Source: JAHEEL01 sp963836085 | GTDB lineage: Bacteria > Actinomycetota > Acidimicrobiia > Spongiisociales > UBA5794 | Direction of reading: 5' to 3' | DNA length: 64,000 bases | NCBI GenBank assembly: GCA_963836085.1 | Contig: CAWIHT010000002.1 | Span: 230,545-294,544, forward strand | Shown here: in pieces, positions 50,712 to 58,051 of the stretch | Layout: each line of letters opens with the position of its first letter | Numbering within the stretch: the stretch's first letter is position 1 | Program-made: the position numbers and the translations under genes | Notes under the pieces: model-generated | The model's input: the letters and a program-made list of their open reading frames with translations, nothing else | Told to the model about the DNA's origin: nothing | Database searches by the model: none

Positions 50712-51371
50712 TCAAATGAGGAGCGCGACACGCTTCAGGCGAGGGTGGGAGACCTCGTCCGGCATTGGGAGGATCAGCGTGTCGATGCCGACGGCTGCGG
50801 CTGCGCCGTCGTGTGACGCTCGGTCGCCGACCATGAGCGTCTCGCTCGGCGGCACCTCGAGGAGGTCGAGGGCGGTGGTGAACATGCGCGTATCCGGCTT
50901 CTGGAAGCCGTGCTCGAAGGAGATCACGACGGCGTCGACAAACTCGGCGAAGCTGTGCTCGATCATCGCCGGCCGCAGATCGAAGCTGAAGTCGCTGACC
51001 ACGGCGATGCGGACTCCGCGTTCGTGGAGATTCGACAGGACCTCTCGCGACTCTGGATACGGTGGGTGAGTTCTCGGGTCCGAGCTCATCGCGTGCAGCG
51101 CGTCGGCGAGATCAGAGTCGAGGCCGGCCATCTCGAACCACAACAGGCTTGCCGCCCGAAAGTGGTCGGCCGAGTGGTCCTCGATGCGGCTGGCGTCCTG
51201 GACGTCAGGGTGTTCATGAGCTTCGCGGAGGGCAAGGGCGAGAGCCTCGATGGAGACGTCGTCGAAGTGGCGACCCAGCGTCTCGTGAGCCCGTTCGAGA
51301 CGCCATCGCCCGCTCTGCAGGTGGACGAGTGTGCCAACCCAATCGAAGAGGACGGCTCGGTAGCGGTTCAC
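50712..51371 (-). CDS. HAD-superfamily hydrolase with DxV variant motif
   Basis: 219 residues. Motif I is FDWVGTL: the nucleophile Asp remains but the second Asp is Val. Motif II (VVSDFSFDL), motif III (GFQKPDTRMF) and motif IV (LMVGDRASHDGAAAA) are intact. Dehalogenases and phosphonatases also lack the second Asp, so a non-phosphatase reaction is possible. Cap is helical. Stop lies just past the candidate attR. Confidence 0.8.
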   Translation of the reverse strand: MNRYRAVLFDWVGTLVHLQSGRWRLERAHETLGRHFDDVSIEALALALREAHEHPDVQDASRIEDHSADHFRAASLLWFEMAGLDSDLADALHAMSSDPRTHPPYPESREVLSNLHERGVRIAVVSDFSFDLRPAMIEHSFAEFVDAVVISFEHGFQKPDTRMFTTALDLLEVPPSETLMVGDRASHDGAAAAVGIDTLILPMPDEVSHPRLKRVALLI

Positions 51372-51432
51372 GCCGTGACCCTAGCTGCGCCCGCACAAGC
51401 GGCCGAAGCAGAGTTGACCGGGCGACCGAGGT

Positions 51433-51603
51433 TCAGGCCGCTACGACGGTGACGATCGGGTCTCCTGCCCGGAGATCGATCGTGACCATCATCTCGAGTC
51501 CGTGTTCCTCCCGGAGGTAGCCATCACTGATGTCAGCAACCGCGACCCTCGCGCACACAGCGCAGGCGAGTCCCTCCGAGTGGTGTGCGTTGATGCCTTC
51601 CAT
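51433..51603 (-). CDS. Small CxxC protein, paralogue A of a three-member set
   Basis: 56 residues starting MEGINAHHSEGL, with a C-x-x-C (LACAVCARVAVAD) and the pattern Y-L-R-E-E-H-G-L-E. It shares with the protein at 54962 the layout M-E-G ... H-x-x-G-[LF]-x-C-x-x-C-x-x-[IV]-A-V-x-D ... Y-L-x-x-E-H-x-[IL]-E-x-M-x-T-I, 19-20 identities over about 45 positions by eye. The DNA just before and over the start, GCAGGAATGGA, is also shared. Likely a metal-binding or zinc-ribbon-like peptide; function unknown. The short ribosome-binding spacing makes translation initiation uncertain. Confidence 0.6.
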   Translation of the reverse strand: MEGINAHHSEGLACAVCARVAVADISDGYLREEHGLEMMVTIDLRAGDPIVTVVAA

Positions 51604-51741
51604 TCCTGCACTGAGTGTGACCGAGATCGGGCCACTACACCAGAAGGATTGATCCTAGACCCGGGGTAACTAGTCACCGAATATCCCGGGCATTCCACGG
51701 TCGCGCTACAGATTGACGCCTTCGCCGTCGAAGACATCAGT

Positions 51742-51957
51742 ATGAGCAGGTGTTATCAATGTGGTGGCTACGGACACAGCCCTCAGCCGCCCGAGCCGCG
51801 CAGACCAGTGCCACCGGTCAAATCGACCCGGACGCTGATGTGTGTCAGGTGCGGCAACGCCCTCGACGACCACGCCATGTTTGGCGCGTGCTTCCCCCAG
51901 GAGAGTCTGCGGGAGTCGTCTGTCCTGCTGCATCAGGGTCATCTGATCGCAGTGTGA
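51742..51957 (+). CDS. Possible small double-CxxC protein
   Basis: 71 residues with two cysteine pairs, C-Y-Q-C at the N-terminus and C-V-R-C in the middle, around a Pro-rich stretch, resembling a zinc-ribbon pair. Divergent from the small paralogue A. No good ribosome-binding site is seen, so its reality is uncertain. The relation to the other small Cys proteins is only general. Confidence 0.35.
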   Translation: MSRCYQCGGYGHSPQPPEPRRPVPPVKSTRTLMCVRCGNALDDHAMFGACFPQESLRESSVLLHQGHLIAV

Positions 51958-52023
51958 CCGAGAAGTCGCGGGCCGACTCAGCCGCTGGCCGAGGTCGAAG
52001 CGTGTCGCAGAATCGGCAGCCGG

Positions 52024-53091
52024 TCACTCGCCGGGGTCGAGTGACTCCGTCGACGGGCGTCCGAGCGCTCCGCCCCCATCAGGCACGGCGATCTTGTGGG
52101 TTCCGTGCCGCTTCAGCCCCGCAGGGAAGGACACGTCCTTGCGACAGCTGAGGCACCGAACCGTCTGCTCCTCGTACCCCTCCCATTCGTAGCCCCGGAT
52201 CCACTCCCGATCGGTCGGCGGCCACGCTGAAACCGCAACCTGATCGGGCGAAGGTACGGCGGTCGCGTAGGACATGGGGCCCGGGCCCGGGAGGCGGTCA
52301 CCGATGGTGCGAACCATTCGACCGGCGGCGAATCCGCTTCCGGCGGTGGCAGCCATGCCGCACGCGACAAGCACGAGAGCGGTCGCGTAGCTGGCGCTCT
52401 TGACATCGGCGAACGGGAGCCAGTTCGAGCCGACCGCGGTGGTCAGCGCTCCGAGCAGGAACAGTCCCCACCACGTGTCGGAGGATTCGAGACGCGGCAG
52501 CGATCGCCAGCGGTCTCCAATCGGGGGATCCCCGGCCTCGGGATTCGACATGCGATCGACCTCGTTCATCACCAGTTTCGGGATGACGAAGTTGGCGAAC
52601 GGGATGACCCAACCGCCGATGGCCCACCCCGCAGCCCAGGTGCGCGCCGTGGCCCCGCGTGACTGGGCAGCACGGTAGGCCTGGAAGAACCACGTGATGA
52701 AGACGACGGCTGTGACGAGATAGCCGATCAGGGCGATACTGAGGAACCCGAAGGCCGTGGCCTCGGTCTCGGTTGTGCTCTGGACGACGGCGGCGGATGG
52801 TGAGCGCTGTCCTGCCCAGTCATTCCACACGAACAGATACCAGACGAACGAGGCGGCGGCGATCAGGTACAGGCCGGACGTGCCCCACAGGAACCCAGAC
52901 GTGGTTCTGGTGAGTCCAGCGCTCACTCCACGCTCTGGAGCGGTGCGCTGGACGATCGACGAGTCTGGGGGAGCGCCTGCGAGCGACCGCGGAGCGGGCA
53001 TCGTTTGTGCGATTGGGTAGCCGCAGTTGGAGCAGATCTCGATCTGGTCCGAGACCGTTCTCCCGCACTCTGGACAATCGATTGACGCCAC
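52024..53091 (-). CDS. Zinc-ribbon DUF4328 membrane protein
   Basis: 355 residues. N-terminal zinc ribbon C-P-E-C ... C-S-N-C-G-Y (residues ~6-25), a Pro/Ala linker, then about six hydrophobic segments; GWAIGGWVIPFANFVIPKLVMNEV is the DUF4328 hallmark. The C-terminal cytosolic tail has a second pair C-L-S-C-R. The start is the GTG (ASIDCPECGRTVSDQ) after GAGAAGGTAGG; an earlier in-frame ATG would read into the divergent SDR promoter. Function unknown; zinc-ribbon plus DUF4328 proteins are common in actinobacteria. Confidence 0.8.
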   Translation of the reverse strand: MASIDCPECGRTVSDQIEICSNCGYPIAQTMPAPRSLAGAPPDSSIVQRTAPERGVSAGLTRTTSGFLWGTSGLYLIAAASFVWYLFVWNDWAGQRSPSAAVVQSTTETEATAFGFLSIALIGYLVTAVVFITWFFQAYRAAQSRGATARTWAAGWAIGGWVIPFANFVIPKLVMNEVDRMSNPEAGDPPIGDRWRSLPRLESSDTWWGLFLLGALTTAVGSNWLPFADVKSASYATALVLVACGMAATAGSGFAAGRMVRTIGDRLPGPGPMSYATAVPSPDQVAVSAWPPTDREWIRGYEWEGYEEQTVRCLSCRKDVSFPAGLKRHGTHKIAVPDGGGALGRPSTESLDPGE

Positions 53092-53234
53092 CAGGCCTAC
53101 CTTCTCCGCATTCGCAGTTGCGACGGCATTCTTGCAGTCTCCAGCCGCTGAGCCCGACGTGTCGAGACCGCATGCGAGCACCACCGCTGGACGTCGTACC
53201 CTTGGAGCCACGAGAACGATCGAGGAGCACACCG

Positions 53235-53939
53235 ATGTCTGACGGCCGAGTTGTGATTGTCACGGCGGCGGGGAGCGGAATGGGCGCCGAAGTCGCCAGG
53301 CGACTCGCATCCGATGGCTACTCGGTCGCCATCCTTTCTTCGTCGGGCAAGGGAGAGGCGCTCGCCGCGAAGCTCGGAGGAATCGGGATCACTGGGTCCA
53401 ACCAGTCGACGGCGGACCTGGAGCATCTTGTCGAGGCCTCGATTGAGCGGTGGGGCCGTATCGACGCCGTCGTCAACAGCGCCGGCCACGGACCGAACGG
53501 TCCGATCCTCGAGATCGCCGATGAGGACTGGCACCTCGGGATGGACGTCTACCTGCTGAACGTCATCCGGATCGCCCGACTCGTCACCCCGTATTTCCAG
53601 AGGGGCGGCGCCGGTGCGATCGTCAACATCTCCACCTATGCCACGTTTGAACCCGAAGCGCTGTTCCCCACGTCCGGCGTATTCCGGGCTGCGCTGGCTG
53701 CGTTCACCAAGCTCTATGCCGACGAGCACGCGTCCGACTCGATCCGCATGAACAATGTCCTGCCGGGCTTCATCGACAGCCTCCCCGAGACTGCGGAGCG
53801 GCGGGCGAGGATCCCGATGGGGCGCTATGGTCGGGTTTCCGAGGTGGCAGACACCGTTGCGTTCCTGCTCTCGGACGGTGCCGGCTACATCACCGGTCAG
53901 AACATCAGGGTGGACGGCGGGATCACCAGGAGTATCTAG
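53235..53939 (+). CDS. Atypical short-chain dehydrogenase/reductase
   Basis: 234 residues of SDR fold. Cofactor loop T-A-A-G-S-G-M-G (residues 10-17), NSAG (81-84) and the catalytic Ser region (NIST, 131-134) are present. The Y-x-x-x-K pair is missing: the aligned segment is S-G-V-F-R (147-151) before AAL. Then NNVLPGFIDSLPE and ITGQNIRVDGG follow as in the family. A sequence-consistent subgroup with PTSGVFRAAL likely exists, so either another residue acts as acid/base or the protein is non-catalytic. Convergent with the nitroreductase gene, overlapping it by four bases. Confidence 0.82.
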   Translation: MSDGRVVIVTAAGSGMGAEVARRLASDGYSVAILSSSGKGEALAAKLGGIGITGSNQSTADLEHLVEASIERWGRIDAVVNSAGHGPNGPILEIADEDWHLGMDVYLLNVIRIARLVTPYFQRGGAGAIVNISTYATFEPEALFPTSGVFRAALAAFTKLYADEHASDSIRMNNVLPGFIDSLPETAERRARIPMGRYGRVSEVADTVAFLLSDGAGYITGQNIRVDGGITRSI

Positions 53940-54466
53940 CCGGACGCTCGATCGGACCGCCCGAGGATGAACACGCGGATATCTCGATGGGCCGCACGCT
54001 CCCGATATGCCGGGAACGCCGCGTACACCGCCGAGGCGAGGTCGAATGCCCGTTCGGTCTCGCCGGTACTCGTCCGTCTCGCCGTGACCGGCACTACTCG
54101 ACCGCGGTACTCGACGGTCGCCGCCGGGTCTGCCTCGAGGTTGTAGGCCCACCCCGGCGTCGCCGCTGTTCCAAAGTTCGAACCGATCACTGCCAGGTGG
54201 CCGTCGATCGGGATTCCGAGGAGGGGCGTGGTGCGAGCCCTGCCGGTCTTGGCGCCGATCGTCGTCAGGAGGATCACCGGCAATCCGGCCAGGAGACTCG
54301 CGGCGGTGTGCCGCCCGTTGCTGACTCGGAACAACGCCTTGTCGAGGCGGTAGAGCGTCCTCGACAGCAGGGAACCGGCCCATGCACTGGACGCGAGCCT
54401 CTGGACTCGTCGTTGAACGCGGGTCGTCGGCTTGGCCGCGTAGTCGAGTTCTGTGAGCAGGTCCAC
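53936..54466 (-). CDS. Deazaflavin (F420)-dependent nitroreductase family protein
   Basis: 176 residues of the Ddn/F420H2-dependent quinone reductase family: N-terminal helical region then LLTTIGAKTGRARTTPLLGI, the GSNFGTAATPGWAYNLEADP block and VEYRGRVVPVTARR, all hallmark segments. Enzymes transfer hydride from F420H2 to quinones or nitro compounds. Its presence agrees with an actinobacterial host. Gene starts with ATG and reads towards the SDR gene. Confidence 0.88.
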   Translation of the reverse strand: MDLLTELDYAAKPTTRVQRRVQRLASSAWAGSLLSRTLYRLDKALFRVSNGRHTAASLLAGLPVILLTTIGAKTGRARTTPLLGIPIDGHLAVIGSNFGTAATPGWAYNLEADPAATVEYRGRVVPVTARRTSTGETERAFDLASAVYAAFPAYRERAAHRDIRVFILGRSDRASG

Positions 54467-54565
54467 CGGGCACCTCCGGGGCGAGAGGCTACCGCCGACG
54501 CTGCGGGAGCAGGGCCAGACCTCGGCCGAGATGCCTCAGGATGGATGAACGGCGAACCCCGCCAA

Positions 54566-54754
54566 CTACGCCGTTGGGGAAGGCGCGTTGGCGAGGTTCA
54601 CCGATCCTGACGCCGCAGCACCGAAAGAGGAGGTCACCGGTGCAGTGGCGGTGCGTCGGGAGCAGCGGTAGCGGTCCCGGACGGTGGCGGGCGCGATGGC
54701 CTCACACGCCTTGAGCGTGAGGCCATGCGGGGGTCGCCGGTAGGTGTCTTCCAT
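54566..54754 (-). CDS. Small Cys protein, divergent paralogue C
   Basis: 62 residues starting MEDTYRRPPHGLTLKACEAIAP. The C-E-x-I-A-x5-6-Y-x-C pattern (CEAIAPATVRDRYRC) aligns with paralogue B (CEGIAVVDLEGKYLC), and the GCAGGAATGGA start context is shared, but the C-terminal half differs (Ser/Ala/Thr-rich) and one cysteine of the CxxC is missing. Possibly decaying. Function unknown. Confidence 0.4.
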   Translation of the reverse strand: MEDTYRRPPHGLTLKACEAIAPATVRDRYRCSRRTATAPVTSSFGAAASGSVNLANAPSPTA

Positions 54755-54859
54755 TCCTGCCAGCATCATGGGGGACCAGGCGCTGCGCGTCGAGAATGGT
54801 TGTGACAGACGGCGCATGCACTAGTCCGTGCGCCCGGAGTGCAATTCAGCGCGGACGTT

Positions 54860-54886
54860 CTCACCCCTGCCTTCTGGAGGGGTGAG
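54860..54886. other. Stem-loop between small genes
   Basis: Perfect nine-base stem CTCACCCCT/AGGGGTGAG with a nine-base loop, 76 bases after the stop of paralogue B (minus strand). No T-run in either direction. Could end the small-gene transcript; nothing else is seen between 54755 and 54961. Confidence 0.45.
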
Positions 54887-54961
54887 CGTCAACTCGGGAT
54901 CCTTGCCCTGGAGAATCGACACGGCCGCGAGTCGGTTGCCCAACCCACTTCGCGGCGCTGC

Positions 54962-55138
54962 CTATTCGGCTGTGGCTGACGAGATGGATTCTTCGGCACG
55001 CAGATCGATCTCGATGGTCGTCATCGCTTCGATCGCGTGCTCTGCACAGAGATACTTGCCTTCGAGGTCAACGACCGCGATGCCTTCACAGATGTAGCAG
55101 ATGAACCCCGTGGGGTGTTGAGTAGACATGCCCTCCAT
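54962..55138 (-). CDS. Small CxxC protein, paralogue B
   Basis: 58 residues beginning MEGMSTQHPTGF, with C-Y-I-C, then GIAVVDLEGKYLCAEHAIEAMTTIEIDLRAEE. C14, C17 and C32 with H35 could form a one-metal zinc ribbon/knuckle. Close relative of paralogue A (51433). The ATG at 55129 (MSTQ) after GGAGGG is an alternative start. Unknown function; gene sits upstream (minus direction) of the divergent remnant C. Confidence 0.6.
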   Translation of the reverse strand: MEGMSTQHPTGFICYICEGIAVVDLEGKYLCAEHAIEAMTTIEIDLRAEESISSATAE

Positions 55139-55268
55139 TCCTGCGCACAGCTTGGCCGAAGTGGCCTTGCTCGTACAGATGGATTGGAGCCGGTTCCAAC
55201 ATGACTAGACCACGAAGGTGCCACGCCACGGCCCGACCAGGCCACGGCTGCCGTCGAGGGAGGGTGGA

Positions 55269-55775
55269 TCAGGTTCCGGGGACCGACTTGATGTCCGGGA
55301 GGCCGCGATAGCGCTCGGCGTAGTCGATGCCGTAGCCGACTACGAACCCCTGCGGAATCCACAGGCCCATGTAGTCGGGGGGCGTTGCTCCTTCGCGGAC
55401 GAGCAGCGAACACGTCTTGATCTCCGCCGGATGACCGGCCTTGACGCGGTCTGCAACGAAGTCGAGCGTCAGACCCGTGTCGAGGATGTCTTCAACGAGG
55501 ACGACGGCACGCCCGGTCACGTCATGCTCGATGTCTTTGGTGATCTCGACGGCGCCGGACGAGACAGTGCCCTTGCCGTACGAACGGGCTCTGATGAAGT
55601 CGATCTCCACCTCGATGCTCATGGCGCGCACCAGGTCGGCGAGGAAGATGAACGAGCCCGTGAGAATGCCCACCAGAAGAGGGACTTCGTTCGGGTAGTC
55701 GGCAGAGACCTCCCCTGCGACTCGTTCGACGGCGGCCGCGATGTCCTCAGTACTGAAGCGAGATTCGAGTTCCAT
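55269..55775 (-). CDS. hpt: Hypoxanthine phosphoribosyltransferase
   Basis: 168 residues. Purine salvage of hypoxanthine/guanine with PRPP. PRPP-binding motif VVLVEDILDTGLTL, active-site loop MSIEVEIDFIRARSYG with SSGAVEITKD, and FVVGYGIDYAERYRGLP near the C-terminus are the HPRT signatures. Start ATG MELESRF; an upstream frame was discarded because it overlaps the divergent gene start. In many actinobacteria hpt is next to tilS and ftsH; those are not here. Confidence 0.94.
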   Translation of the reverse strand: MELESRFSTEDIAAAVERVAGEVSADYPNEVPLLVGILTGSFIFLADLVRAMSIEVEIDFIRARSYGKGTVSSGAVEITKDIEHDVTGRAVVLVEDILDTGLTLDFVADRVKAGHPAEIKTCSLLVREGATPPDYMGLWIPQGFVVGYGIDYAERYRGLPDIKSVPGT

Positions 55776-55844
55776 GGCGACAATCCTACGCCAAGGCGCT
55801 GGGAGGATGCGATATGATGGCGTGGGGCTAGGGAAGGAGTGCGT

Positions 55845-56129
55845 ATGAGCCAATACGAACTGGTGGAATTCGTCGAACCTGCCTTCCGTGAAGGTGGATC
55901 CTTTGTCGGCACACAAGAGCGAGTACTCGGTGTGTTCGAAGTCGAGACCGAGGCAATCGAGGTCGGCCGGGCCGCGTGGACGGCATTCCGTCAGTCGGGG
56001 AGTTCCGACGTGGCGTGGTGGATCGTTCGCCTACCCGGCGAGGCGCTCGCCCGTTGGATCGCTGACGGTGCCAGTCCGGTCGAACGAGTGCTCAACCTCA
56101 GGACGAACGAACTCGTCGAGATTCGGTGA
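55845..56129 (+). CDS. Hypothetical small protein
   Basis: 94 residues, not recognised; no transmembrane helix, Cys or signal. Contains VEFVEPAFREGG and AWWIVRLPGEALARWIADG. The ATG is seven bases after GGGAAGGAG, so initiation is well supported. It overlaps the next gene by four bases (GTGA), implying co-translation. Confidence 0.65.
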   Translation: MSQYELVEFVEPAFREGGSFVGTQERVLGVFEVETEAIEVGRAAWTAFRQSGSSDVAWWIVRLPGEALARWIADGASPVERVLNLRTNELVEIR

Positions 56130-56521
56130 TCGAACCGGAGTCGTTCGAGGCTGAGGTTCGTGAACTGCACGCGTTCTTCGGGCGCTGGTACTCGGGCGTC
56201 GCAGCGCCATCGGAGTTCTCTCGCCTGGACGTGCTTGCCGATTCCTTCATCATGATCGGCCCCAACGGTCGAACCGCGAGCGTCGTCGACGTGCGCGAGA
56301 TGATCCGGGCGTCCTACGGTCTGCGGCCGATCGACTTCGCCATCAAGAACGTATCGGTGCGATCCGACGCGCCGGTCGGCACCTATGAGGAATGGCAGAC
56401 GGATTCCGGAACTACCACCGGAAGGCTCTCAACCGCGGTGATGGCATCCGCCCCCCACCAGCCCAACGGGCTGCAGTGGGTGCATCTTCACGAAACCTGG
56501 CTGCCAGAAGCGCGCCCGTAG
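56126..56521 (+). CDS. Hypothetical protein, NTF2/DUF4440-like
   Basis: 131 residues. The layout (N-terminal helix ELHAFFGRWYSGV, an acidic loop DVLADSFIMIGPNGR, and a series of predicted strands) resembles the SnoaL/DUF4440 NTF2-like fold; no catalytic residue can be named. GTG start overlaps the preceding gene stop. Its end overlaps malQ on the other strand by 34 bases. Fold assignment is tentative. Confidence 0.55.
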   Translation: MIEPESFEAEVRELHAFFGRWYSGVAAPSEFSRLDVLADSFIMIGPNGRTASVVDVREMIRASYGLRPIDFAIKNVSVRSDAPVGTYEEWQTDSGTTTGRLSTAVMASAPHQPNGLQWVHLHETWLPEARP

Positions 56522-58002
56522 CGCCGGTTGAGTTCACTGAGCTCTGCCAGCGTGTGCCCATCATCGAACTGCGCTGGGTCCAGTCGCCACCGCCAGTTCG
56601 CGTTGGTCGTCCCCGGGACGTTCATCCTGGCGCTGGTGTCGAGACGCAGGAGATCCTGCATGGGAGCGATGGCGAACATGGCCCGTGACCGCCAGAGTGC
56701 GTCGAGGAAGCCTCTGACCGGATCGTTCCCGTCGATGTCGAGATAGCGGGCAGCGAATTCGCGTTCCCCCTCCGGCGCCGACTGCCACCAACCGAGGGTG
56801 GTGTCATTGTCGTGCGTCCCGGTGTACGCGATCGCTTCGACCTGGTAGTTGTGCGGCAGAAACGGGTCAGTTTCGTCGCTGGAGAACGCAAAGGTCAGGA
56901 CCCGCATGCCGGGGAACCCGACCTGATCGAGCAGTATCGGGATCTTGGGCGAGAGCTCACCGAGATCCTCAGCAATGATCGGCAGATCACCGAGTTCGGC
57001 CCGCACGGTCTCGAAGAACTCGATTCCGGGCCCGTCCTTCCATTCGCCGATGATGGCGGTCTCGGACCCGGCTGGTATCACCCAATAGTCCGCGAAAGCC
57101 CGGAAGTGATCGACGCGCGCAATGTCCGCAATGCTGAACGTTGAACGGAGCCGTTCGATCCACCAGGTGTAGCCGGTCGCGGCGTGGTGGTCCCAGTCGT
57201 AGAGCGGGTTTCCCCAGAGCTGGCCGGTCTCAGAGAAGTAGTCGGGCGGCACGCCAGCCACCACCGTGGGCCGGCGTTCCTCATCGAGGCAGAAGAGTTC
57301 CGGGTTCGACCACACATCTGCAGAGTCGCCTGCAACGAAGATAGGTACATCCCCGATGATGCGAATACCCGCTCCGGTCGCATGCCGGTGCAACGCATCC
57401 CACTGCCGGAAGAACAGGAACTGGCCGAATCGGATGCTATCCATATCGGTCGAGAGGCTGCTGCGAGCAGCGGCCAAAGCGGCGGGATCACGGAGCCGCA
57501 GTTCGTCTGGCCAGTCTTGCCAGCTACCACCACCCTGCGCCTCTTTGATCGCCATGAACTCGGCGTAGTCATCGAGCCAGGTCTGTTCCGACCGGAAGCG
57601 ATCAAACGCATCGGTGAGCACCGGGTCGCCGCCGCCGTTCCGGAAACGGGCGAACGCGTCCGCGATGATGCCCTGCTTCCACGGGATCACCCTGCCGTAG
57701 TCGACGTATGCGGCTGGGAAGTCGGGTGCGGCCGGCGAGTCGATGAGTCCGTCAGCCACGAGAAGGTCCGGCGCGATGAGGTTGATGTTGCCCGCGAACG
57801 CCGAGAAGCACTGGTACGGCGAGTCGCCGTATCCGGTGGGACCAACCGGCAGCGTCTGCCAGAGACCGGTACCGGTCGCCGCCAATCGGTCGACCCACTC
57901 GTGGGCCAACAAGCCGAGATCCCCGATCCCGTACGGTCCGGGGAGTGAGGTCGGATGTAGGATGACGCCTGAAGATCGGTCGTTGCTCCGCAGTCGTTGC
58001 AT
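56488..58002 (-). CDS. malQ: 4-alpha-glucanotransferase
   Basis: 504 residues, the normal MalQ size. Transfers maltosyl/maltodextrin units (disproportionation) in maltodextrin metabolism. GH77 motifs: GVILHPTSLPGPYGIGDLG near the N-terminus, ARVDHFRAFADYW (nucleophile Asp), IIAEDLGEL (acid/base Glu) and TGTHDNDTTLGWW (third Asp). Start ATG MQRLRSNDRSSG; the longer open frame upstream covers the divergent synthetase start. No glycogen gene is adjacent. Confidence 0.94.
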   Translation of the reverse strand: MQRLRSNDRSSGVILHPTSLPGPYGIGDLGLLAHEWVDRLAATGTGLWQTLPVGPTGYGDSPYQCFSAFAGNINLIAPDLLVADGLIDSPAAPDFPAAYVDYGRVIPWKQGIIADAFARFRNGGGDPVLTDAFDRFRSEQTWLDDYAEFMAIKEAQGGGSWQDWPDELRLRDPAALAAARSSLSTDMDSIRFGQFLFFRQWDALHRHATGAGIRIIGDVPIFVAGDSADVWSNPELFCLDEERRPTVVAGVPPDYFSETGQLWGNPLYDWDHHAATGYTWWIERLRSTFSIADIARVDHFRAFADYWVIPAGSETAIIGEWKDGPGIEFFETVRAELGDLPIIAEDLGELSPKIPILLDQVGFPGMRVLTFAFSSDETDPFLPHNYQVEAIAYTGTHDNDTTLGWWQSAPEGEREFAARYLDIDGNDPVRGFLDALWRSRAMFAIAPMQDLLRLDTSARMNVPGTTNANWRWRLDPAQFDDGHTLAELSELNRRYGRASGSQVS

Positions 58003-58051
58003 AGGACCATTGTGTACACGCGGTGGCTGCAGTTTCGATTCGAGGAGACCC

